A stretch of 13,889 nucleotides of DNA from Mollicutes bacterium (GTDB taxonomy: Bacteria; Bacillota_I; Bacilli_A; RF39; UBA660), in NCBI GenBank assembly GCA_012841465.1, contig DUUS01000050.1, forward strand, positions 1 through 13,889. Direction: 5' to 3'. This document shows, in pieces, positions 1-5,807 of the stretch (position 1 is its first letter; each line of letters begins with the position of its first letter). The notes beneath the pieces are model-generated. The model did not search any database. It was not told the origin of the DNA and worked only from the letters and a program-made list of their open reading frames with translations. A program made the position numbers and the translations under genes.

Positions 1-931
1 CAGATGTTGAATTAAACTTATCAGCATCAGCTTGAGTACGAGCATAGCGGGGATCTGCAACACAATTATAAAACATATTCATCATGTTTGTTACACTTGA
101 GGTATCAAAACTACTTAAATCTAAACTAGTGGCTTGGCTACCATAAAACATATTGTTCATGCTTGTTACATTTGGATTAGTCGAAACCACTTTTTCTACA
201 TCAGACTCTCTAAACATATAATAATAACTAGTCATTAGATTACCATTTATTTCATCAGGTATTATTACTGCTTTAGAATCTCCTACATATTTATAATATC
301 CATTTTCAACTTCATTTGTAACTTCATAACCATTTGAATTAGTTACCCACTCAAAATCACTATCTGTTGCTAAAGTTAATATATTAACATTACCTTCTCT
401 TATCTGGACATAAGCATTAATTGTTTTACCTTGATTTTCATTTTGAGGTTCTCCTGTATCTGGAAAATATAATTCTAGATTATAAGTATGAACTTTATAT
501 CCATTAGTAGGTGATTCAAAGGAACCATTTCCGATTTCAATCTCGTGCTCTCCAGTTTTTATTCCTGTGAGTTTATCTGATGATGGTTGTACCGTTCCGT
601 TCTCATCTGTATTCTCTGATATTAATTTATATTGAATGGCATCATCAGTAAAGGTATTTTCTTCAACTACTAAAACAATATGATACTTCATATCATCTAG
701 TGATGTTCTTCCCGTTACTGTAAATGTTTTAGTGCCAAAGGGATTATTAGATGGCTCTATGTTTGGTGCATTTATATTAGGTCCACTAGCATATGCTATA
801 TGCATTATTCCACCTGATGCATTTATTGTGGTATCACTTTCTATACCAGAGAATTTTATACTAAAATAAGCAAATGATAGTCCAGTGGATATTAATAGTA
901 ATGTTAAAAAAATTAAGTTTTTTGTTTTAGG
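1..931 (-). CDS. BspA/DUF285-family surface protein, partial (3' end off window, start codon missing)
   Basis: The minus strand is open for 310 codons, from 931 off the left edge. The N-terminus is a signal peptide with a hydrophobic core (LIFLTLLLISTG) followed by SFAYFS, like the SipW-type signal sequences of Gram-positive secreted proteins. A beta-rich region follows, and then leucine-rich BspA/DUF285 units near the left edge: VTSMNNMFYG and VTNMMNMFYN about 25 residues apart, with SLDLSSFDTSS between them. The stretch ADPRYARTQADADKFN then ends the window. Such proteins are exported adhesins or surface proteins. The oddity is the 5' end: an in-frame TAA at 934-932 lies two codons before the KTKN leader, and no ATG, GTG or TTG precedes the signal peptide. 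The first in-frame ATG is at 805-803, preceded by AGGTGG, but starting there would drop the signal peptide. The gene is therefore 5'-truncated, phase-variable, or started unusually. Family assignment is firm; expression status is not. Confidence 0.8.
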
Positions 932-950
932 TTAATAATTTTAGTATAAT
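922..950 (+). promoter_or_regulatory. Promoter of the VbhA-like gene
   Basis: TTGTTT at 922-927 and a perfect TATAAT at 945-950 are separated by 17 bases, a good vegetative promoter reading rightward. The predicted leader to the TTG start at 976 is only about 20 bases. The -35 lies inside the first codons of the divergent surface protein gene. TATAAT-AGTA-ATTATA (945-960) is a small inverted repeat over the -10 and could be an operator, but in such AT-rich DNA it may be chance. Confidence 0.6.
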
Positions 951-975
951 AGTAATTATAAAGTGGATAATTAAA

Positions 976-1158
976 TTGAAGAAAAATGTGTTTGATGTAG
1001 AAATTGAAAAGAAAATTATGGAAATTGATAGTACAATGAAGTTAGAAGGAATGCCTTTAACTAAATCACTTAAAGATAATTTAAGGAAATGCTTCTATGG
1101 TCAAACTACTCCTGAGGCAGAAATAGAAAAATTAAAAGAAAAGTATGAAAGAAAATAA
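976..1158 (+). CDS. VbhA-like antitoxin domain protein, orphan
   Basis: This is a 60-residue charged, helical protein. From residue 17 it matches the pattern I know for the antitoxin VbhA family (small three-helix proteins that inhibit Fic AMP-transferases): a short helix, then MKLEGMPLTKSLKDNL, then a Gly turn (CFYGQTTPEAEIEKL) and a terminal KY. The EG-motif, the central G and the spacing are the family hallmarks. VbhA-type antitoxins normally insert an inhibitory helix into the Fic active site. No Fic gene (HPFxxGNGR) lies in this window, so it appears solitary. The start is taken as TTG at 976, with a weak AAGTGG 9 bases upstream; GTG at 988 is the alternative. A promoter sits just upstream and a hairpin covers the stop. 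The assignment rests on pattern memory, so it is probable rather than certain. Confidence 0.6.
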   Translation: MKKNVFDVEIEKKIMEIDSTMKLEGMPLTKSLKDNLRKCFYGQTTPEAEIEKLKEKYERK

Positions 1159-1173
1159 ACTTTTCTTTTTTTA
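1150..1173 (+). terminator. AU-rich terminator of the VbhA-like gene
   Basis: AGAAAA (1150-1155) pairs with TTTTCT (1161-1166) around a TAAAC loop and is followed by a run of T. The TAA stop begins in the loop. The stem is almost entirely A-U, so it is weak. Confidence 0.45.
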
Positions 1174-1179
1174 TAGAAT

Positions 1180-1202
1180 AAAAAAAGGATATTGCTATCC
1201 TA
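1180..1202 (-). terminator. Intrinsic terminator of ftsAZ
   Basis: On the minus strand AGGATA pairs with TATCCT around a GCAA (GNRA) tetraloop and is followed by seven T residues (1186-1180). The ftsZ stop codon TAG (1202-1200) overlaps the first bases of the stem, so transcription ends immediately at the gene end. Confidence 0.85.
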
Positions 1203-2249
1203 TATTTCATCTCTATCTCTTAAAAATGGTGGTATATCAAAGTCGGTTTCATCATCGATAATTCTGCTTGGTCTTTCTTCTAAATCTGGTGTTGTTAGAT
1301 TACCATCTTCAAAACCAGTTGCAATTACTGTTACGATTACTTCGTCATTTAAGTTTTCATTTATTACAGCACCAAATATTATATTAATATCTGTGTTTGC
1401 TGATTGTCTTACTACTTCAGCTGCATCTTCTGCTTCAAATAGTGTTAGGTTTGTTCCACCAGTTACGTTTATAATTGCATCGCTAGCTCCATCAATACTT
1501 GTTTCAAGTAGTGGTGATGCTACTGCTTGTTTAGCAGCTTCGATTGCTCTGTTTTCACCTACGCCAAGACCAATTCCGATAAGAGCATTTCCTCGTTTTT
1601 CCATTACTGCTTTAACATCGGCAAAGTCTAAGTTAACAAGACCTGATACAGCGATTAAATCACTTATTGATTGTACTCCTCTATGAAGAACATTATCTAC
1701 TTCTCTAAATGCTTCAAGCATAGGCGTTGATTTATCAATAATATCTCTTAAACGATCATTTGGTATTACGATTAATGTATCTACATGTTTTTTTAATTCA
1801 TCAATACCGATAACTGCTTGTTCAGTTCTTTTTTTACCTTCAAATCTAAATGGTTTAGTAACAATACCTACAGTAAGTGCTCCTAGTTCTTGAGCAATTT
1901 CTGCGATTACTGGAGATGCTCCAGTTCCTGTTCCTCCACCCATTCCACAGGTAACAAAAATCATATCCGCTCCTTCTAGAGCTTGTTTGATTTCTTCTTT
2001 ACTTTCAACAGCTGCTTCTCTTCCTATTTCGGGATTTGCACCGGCTCCTAAACCACCAGTCATATTTTCTCCCATTTGGATCTTGTTTTCAGCTTTTGAT
2101 GCATTTAATACTTGAAGATCAGTATTGGCAACAATAAAGTCAACACCTTTAACTCCTGATTCAATCATTCGGTTAACAGCATTACATCCGCCACCACCTA
2201 CACCAATTACTTTAATTTTTGCTATTTGATCCATTTCTAATCCAAACAT
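1200..2249 (-). CDS. ftsZ: Cell division protein FtsZ
   Basis: Tubulin-like GTPase that polymerises into the cytokinetic Z ring at midcell. Visible features are the N-terminal nucleotide loop GVGGGGCNAVNRM (residues 16-28), the tubulin signature GGGTGTG (104-110), and the T7-loop NLDFAD around residue 208, which supplies the catalytic Asp residues to the next subunit. A very short linker follows, and then the C-terminal peptide DIPPFLR (338-344) that binds FtsA and other partners. At 349 residues it is shorter than B. subtilis FtsZ, mainly in the linker. ATG at 2249 is preceded by AGGAGAG with 9 bases of spacing, and this site overlaps the ftsA stop; M6 is a less likely alternative start. It is co-transcribed with ftsA 14 bases upstream. 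All catalytic elements are intact. Confidence 0.98.
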   Translation of the reverse strand: MFGLEMDQIAKIKVIGVGGGGCNAVNRMIESGVKGVDFIVANTDLQVLNASKAENKIQMGENMTGGLGAGANPEIGREAAVESKEEIKQALEGADMIFVTCGMGGGTGTGASPVIAEIAQELGALTVGIVTKPFRFEGKKRTEQAVIGIDELKKHVDTLIVIPNDRLRDIIDKSTPMLEAFREVDNVLHRGVQSISDLIAVSGLVNLDFADVKAVMEKRGNALIGIGLGVGENRAIEAAKQAVASPLLETSIDGASDAIINVTGGTNLTLFEAEDAAEVVRQSANTDINIIFGAVINENLNDEVIVTVIATGFEDGNLTTPDLEERPSRIIDDETDFDIPPFLRDRDEI

Positions 2250-2263
2250 TTACTTATTCTCTC

Positions 2264-3508
2264 CTAACTATCAAAAAAATATCCAAATACTTTTCCTAAT
2301 ATTGAATCACTGGCAACAATTTTTGATTTAGTTGCACTTTCTAGCATTGCTTCAATATTTTCATCACTTACTGATTGATATTCTCTATGTCTTAATATTA
2401 GCTTACTTTTAAAATATTTTATCATTCCTACCCCTGTACTATATTTATTATCTCTAGCTCCAAGATTGTTTATTCTTCCTATTTGAGCAGTTTCTCCAAA
2501 TAATGTACTAACAGCAATATTAAAATCTTTTAATTCACTTAAGCCTCCTGTAATGATTATATAACTAATTTCCTTTTTTGTTAAGTGGTTAATTGAAGTT
2601 TTAATCAATTTAAGCATTTCTGTAACTCTACTAGCTACTATTTCTGATAATTCATATTGATTTATTACTAGTGTTTCTCCTTCTTTATTAAGGATTTCTT
2701 TAGTTTCTTTAGGATTTGCTCTTCTTGTATGAGCAAGGGCTAAATTTTCTTTTAAATATTTAGCATCGCCTCTTCTTAATTTATACATAAAAGCAATATC
2801 ATTATCTATATTAGCTCCACCTACTGGTATTACATCATTATTAATATAAATTCCTTTATTAATAACACTTACATGAGTTTTATAATGACCAATATTTACG
2901 ATTATACCTACATCTTTATCCAGTGATTCATTTTTAAAATTATAATAATCAACAAGACCAGGAGACGCTATATCAATTACTTCAAGACCACATTTTTCTA
3001 ATGCACCTATTAAACTATAAACTTCAATTTTAGAGCCTGTAACTAATACTGTTTTAGCTAATATGCTTTTTCCTCTTTTATTAAATGGTTCTTTAGTTTC
3101 TTCATCAGCAACTCTAAAATAAACAGGTATTGCTGCTATTAATTCTTCATTTATATTTATTTGATTTTTAGTAGTGTTTTGAATTACTTTTAAAATACAT
3201 TTACTAGTTACTTTAGATTCTTCATTATCTATTTTTTCAGTAGCCTCACTTATAACAAAGTTATTATAAGATGTAGGAATATTAACAATTACTTTTTTTA
3301 TTTTAAAATTTAGTTTTAAAGATGCTTTATTTAAAACTCTTTTAATTGCTTTAATAAGTTCATTTTCATTAGTAATTTCATGATCAATAAAACCTCTAGT
3401 TGGCTCTTCTACTGCACATAAAATGTTAAATTCATTTTCATAGAATTCACCAACTACAAGTTTTATCTTATTTCCACCAACATCAATACTACTAATAATT
3501 TCTCTCAT
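2264..3508 (-). CDS. ftsA: Cell division protein FtsA
   Basis: Actin-like ATPase that tethers FtsZ to the membrane and recruits late division proteins. The phosphate-1 loop is SIDVGGNKIKLVVGE (residues 7-21), followed by the FtsA-specific 1C region, roughly residues 80-165. The phosphate-2-like segment NIGHYKTHVSVINKG lies near 205, and the adenosine motif IIITGGLSELKDF near 318. The last dozen residues (ILGKVFGYFFDS) form an amphipathic helix typical of the FtsA membrane-targeting sequence. The 414-residue length is normal. ATG at 3508 follows GAGGAAAG. The gene has its own promoter (3536-3564) and leads directly into ftsZ. No other dcw-cluster gene (sepF, ftsQ/divIB, mraY) adjoins it here. 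Confidence 0.95.
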   Translation of the reverse strand: MREIISSIDVGGNKIKLVVGEFYENEFNILCAVEEPTRGFIDHEITNENELIKAIKRVLNKASLKLNFKIKKVIVNIPTSYNNFVISEATEKIDNEESKVTSKCILKVIQNTTKNQININEELIAAIPVYFRVADEETKEPFNKRGKSILAKTVLVTGSKIEVYSLIGALEKCGLEVIDIASPGLVDYYNFKNESLDKDVGIIVNIGHYKTHVSVINKGIYINNDVIPVGGANIDNDIAFMYKLRRGDAKYLKENLALAHTRRANPKETKEILNKEGETLVINQYELSEIVASRVTEMLKLIKTSINHLTKKEISYIIITGGLSELKDFNIAVSTLFGETAQIGRINNLGARDNKYSTGVGMIKYFKSKLILRHREYQSVSDENIEAMLESATKSKIVASDSILGKVFGYFFDS

Positions 3509-3535
3509 ATACTTTCCTCTTATTTTACTTATTAA

Positions 3536-3564
3536 AGTATACTATAGATAGCTGGTTATTTCAA
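3536..3564 (-). promoter_or_regulatory. Promoter of ftsAZ
   Basis: On the minus strand TTGAAA (3564-3559) and TATACT (3541-3536) are spaced by exactly 17 bases, and the -10 ends 27 bases before the ftsA start. Good sigma-A type match, divergent from the murT promoter. Confidence 0.7.
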
Positions 3565-3607
3565 ATAAAAATGTTCAAAATAAGAATAATCAAAAAGTAG
3601 TAATCTA

Positions 3608-3616
3608 TGATATAAT
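3608..3616 (+). promoter_or_regulatory. Extended -10 promoter of murT-gatD
   Basis: TGATATAAT (TG at 3608-3609, TATAAT at 3611-3616) is an extended -10 element 18 bases before the murT start. I see no convincing -35. The same 13-base core, TGATATAATTTAA, occurs at the rlmN promoter. Confidence 0.6.
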
Positions 3617-3634
3617 TTAAACGTGAGGTGCTTT

Positions 3635-4981
3635 ATGAAAGTAAGATTTTTAATTATATTAAATAAATTAATAACTAATGTTTTAAAACTAATGGGGAAA
3701 AATGCTAGTGTATTTCCAGCAAGTATTATTTTACCATTTGATAAAAACATTTTAGAAAAAGTAAAATATCCAAGTGTTGTTATTGGTATTACGGGTAGCT
3801 CTGGTAAGGGATCATCAACTAAAATACTTGCTAATATATTAAAACAAAATGGAAAAAAAGTAGTCTGGAATAAATCAGGAAGCAATGTTAAAAATGCAAT
3901 TACAACTTTAATATTAAATAATACTTCAATAATAAGTAAAAAAATAAAAGGAGATATATTGCTACTAGAACTAGATGAAGCTTATTTAAGCAAAACTTTT
4001 AAAAAAGGAATGCTAACTCATTTAGTATTAACTAATATAACTAGAGATCAACCTCCTAGAAATTATACTCCAGAAAATATTTTAAATAAAATAATAAATT
4101 CAGTAGATGAGAGAACCCATATTATTATTAATAGTGATGATGTACTGGTAAATAGATTCACCTTAAAACACAGTGGTAAAATAACAACCTTTGGATTAGA
4201 TAAATCAAAATATTCAATAGATAAACAATCATATAAATCTCTTGATGGAGCTTACTGCCCAGTATGTAGTAAAAAATTAATATATAGTTATTATTACTAT
4301 GGACACCTAGGAAGTTATCAATGTAATAACTGTAACTATAAAAGATGCATTGATGTTCTAGGAACTAATATAGACCTTGATAAAAAAGAAATTAAAATAA
4401 ATAATAAAAAAGTAAAAATACCTGGAAATGTTATTTTTGATGCTTATAATACCCTATCGGCTTATACTGCTGCTTTAGTACTTGGATTAAATGATGAAGA
4501 AATAGTTATTGATTATAAAGAAAGTCAAGAAAAATCTTTAAAATTAGATAACCGCGATGTTTACTTAGTTGAATCTAAAAATGAAAATAACATTAGTCAT
4601 CTACTTGGACTTCACACTATAAATTCTTATAAGGAAACAAAAACTTTAATACTTGGTTTTGACCATGTATCAAAAAGACATGTTCATAATGACTTATCTT
4701 GGTTATATGATATTGATTATACCGAGCTTGATATGGAAAGCATTGATAAAATCTTTATTGTTGGTAAATTTAGATTTGACTTAAAAAATTGTTTACTTAA
4801 TAATAATATTAATTATAATAAAATAATCCTTGTTGATGATGAAAGTAATCTTACAAACTTAATTAAAGAAAACAGCTCTGGAGCTATTTTTGTAACAGTT
4901 TGTGAAAATATGATCGAAATGACTTATTCTTTAACAAAGTTTTTTAATAATATTAGAAAAGGTGATAATAATGAAAGTTAA
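3635..4981 (+). CDS. murT: MurT-like Mur ligase, putative lipid II isoglutaminyl synthase subunit (divergent)
   Basis: MurT is the ATP-dependent ligase half of the MurT/GatD complex, which converts D-Glu of lipid II stem peptides to D-isoglutamine on the cytoplasmic side. This protein has a short hydrophobic N-terminus and a P-loop at 51-63 (GITGSSGKGSSTK). It also has LELDEA (111-116), TNITRDQ (133-139), and a Cys4 zinc ribbon (C208, C211, C230, C233) as in true MurT. YNTLSAYTAA (271-280) and a C-terminal DUF1727 domain with DLSWLYDID (353-361) complete the set. The start is ATG 3635, since GAGGTG precedes it; the upstream in-frame GTG at 3623 lies just before the SD. Deviations are GKGSS where Mur ligases have GKTT or GKTS, and RDQPPRN where MurT has RDQLDR. 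It overlaps gatD by 11 bases. Membership is clear; activity is uncertain. Confidence 0.85.
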   Translation: MKVRFLIILNKLITNVLKLMGKNASVFPASIILPFDKNILEKVKYPSVVIGITGSSGKGSSTKILANILKQNGKKVVWNKSGSNVKNAITTLILNNTSIISKKIKGDILLLELDEAYLSKTFKKGMLTHLVLTNITRDQPPRNYTPENILNKIINSVDERTHIIINSDDVLVNRFTLKHSGKITTFGLDKSKYSIDKQSYKSLDGAYCPVCSKKLIYSYYYYGHLGSYQCNNCNYKRCIDVLGTNIDLDKKEIKINNKKVKIPGNVIFDAYNTLSAYTAALVLGLNDEEIVIDYKESQEKSLKLDNRDVYLVESKNENNISHLLGLHTINSYKETKTLILGFDHVSKRHVHNDLSWLYDIDYTELDMESIDKIFIVGKFRFDLKNCLLNNNINYNKIILVDDESNLTNLIKENSSGAIFVTVCENMIEMTYSLTKFFNNIRKGDNNES

Positions 4982-5600
4982 AATAGCACATCTATATTAT
5001 GATTTATTAAATTTATATGGAGAACACGCAAACATTACCGCTTTAGTAAATGCTTTTAATAAAAAAGATATTAAAACCGAAGTGGATCTTCTTACTGTTG
5101 ATGATAAAAAAGACTTAGATAAATATGATTTTATCTATATAGGTAGTGGTAGTAAAGAAAATTTAATTATTGCTTTAAATGATTTAATAAAAGAAAAAGA
5201 ACAAATAAAAAAGATAATCAAAAACAACACTTATCTTTTATCTACTGGTAATTCAAGAATTTTATTTGGAAAATATTTTGAATTAAATAAAGAAAAAATA
5301 GAAGCTTTAAATATTTTTGATTATTACTCGGAGGAAAGTAATCAGATAGTTGGAGAATCATTAATGAACTTAAAAGAAGTAGGTAATATTATTGGTTTTC
5401 AAAATAGAGGAACGATAATTAAGCAAAAAGATAATCATTTATTTAAAGTCATAAAAGGTCATGGTAATAATATTAATTCAACTAATGAAGGATACAGAGA
5501 GAATAATTTTATTTCAACATATTTACTAGGACCTATACTAATAAGGAATCCTCATTTAACTGAAATGATAGTAAATGACATTATTAAGTCTAATGAATAA
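4971..5600 (+). CDS. gatD: GatD-like glutamine amidotransferase subunit lacking catalytic Cys and His
   Basis: GatD normally hydrolyses glutamine to feed ammonia to MurT. Fold and length (209 residues) fit: IAHLYYDLLNLYGEHAN at the N-terminus, YIGSGSKEN (56-63), IIGFQNRG (140-147), KGHGNNI (162-168), and TYLLGPILIRNPHL (183-196). In canonical GatD the nucleophile lies in a CGGYQ elbow and the His in TYLHGP. Here the elbow is STGNSRI (91-97), so the Cys position is Gly93, and TYLLGP puts Leu186 at the His position. The GFENHGG His is Arg146. Family membership follows from the position downstream of murT and the surrounding motifs. ATG 4971 follows AAAGGTG; GTG 4962 lies within that SD and is rejected as a start. 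There are no stops or frameshifts, so the loss looks like a maintained pseudoenzyme rather than decay. Confidence 0.85.
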   Translation: MKVKIAHLYYDLLNLYGEHANITALVNAFNKKDIKTEVDLLTVDDKKDLDKYDFIYIGSGSKENLIIALNDLIKEKEQIKKIIKNNTYLLSTGNSRILFGKYFELNKEKIEALNIFDYYSEESNQIVGESLMNLKEVGNIIGFQNRGTIIKQKDNHLFKVIKGHGNNINSTNEGYRENNFISTYLLGPILIRNPHLTEMIVNDIIKSNE

Positions 5601-5624
5601 AAGTGCTAAAAAAGCACTTTTTCT
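5599..5624 (+). terminator. Terminator of murT-gatD
   Basis: AAAGTGC (5600-5606) pairs with GCACTTT (5614-5620) around TAAAAAA, followed by TTC. It starts on the gatD stop codon. The same hairpin can be read on the minus strand, where it contains the stop of the methyltransferase remnant. Confidence 0.8.
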
Positions 5625-5807
5625 AATGTAAGATATAAAGCTCTAGAAATATGCCAGGCCATTACTGGAGGTACAGCATTACCTATTTGTCTATAAGCTA
5701 GTAGGAAATACAAAGTTATCAGGAAAACTTTGTAATCTAGCACACTCTCTTACGCTTAGCCTTCTCCAACTTAACATATCTTCTTTATTTTTTTCATTGT
5801 TCCTTAG
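5606..5807 (-). pseudogene. C-terminal remnant of a DNA cytosine-5 methyltransferase, frameshifted
   Basis: On the minus strand the frame from 5807 reads SWRRLSVRECARLQSFPDNF and then VFPTSL before TAG. Shifting frame by one base at about 5700, the reading continues AYRQIGNAVPPVMAWHISRA and ends LYLTLEKVLF with TAG at 5608-5606. RECARLQSFPDNF and YRQIGNAVPP are the diagnostic C-terminal segments (motif X region) of C5-cytosine methyltransferases. The catalytic PCQ loop, target recognition domain and SAM motifs are missing, and the fragment abuts the stop codon of the upstream membrane protein gene. It is a dead relic of a restriction-modification or orphan methylase, presumably horizontally acquired and mostly deleted. 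Its stop codon sits in the bidirectional hairpin shared with gatD. Confidence 0.85.

Noticed and set aside
945..960. TATAAT-AGTA-ATTATA palindrome as an antitoxin operator
   Set aside because: It overlaps a -10 box and contains only A/T apart from one G, so chance is likely; mentioned only with the promoter.
1192..1686. Plus-strand open frame opposite ftsZ
   Set aside because: Low-complexity Ser/Thr-rich translation antisense to an unmistakable ftsZ, with no SD; a shadow.
3623..3634. GTG 3623 as murT start, GTG 4962 as gatD start and ATG 7722 as lexA start
   Set aside because: Each lies at or within the Shine-Dalgarno of the downstream ATG (3635, 4971, 7731), leaving no room for its own SD.
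3556..3885. Minus-strand open frame opposite the murT 5' end
   Set aside because: Antisense to the MurT P-loop region, covers two promoters, and has no family features.
5775..5798. Tiny minus-strand ORF ATG AAA AAA ATA ... TAA after GGAACA
   Set aside because: Only eight codons, lying inside the methyltransferase remnant; no evidence of function.
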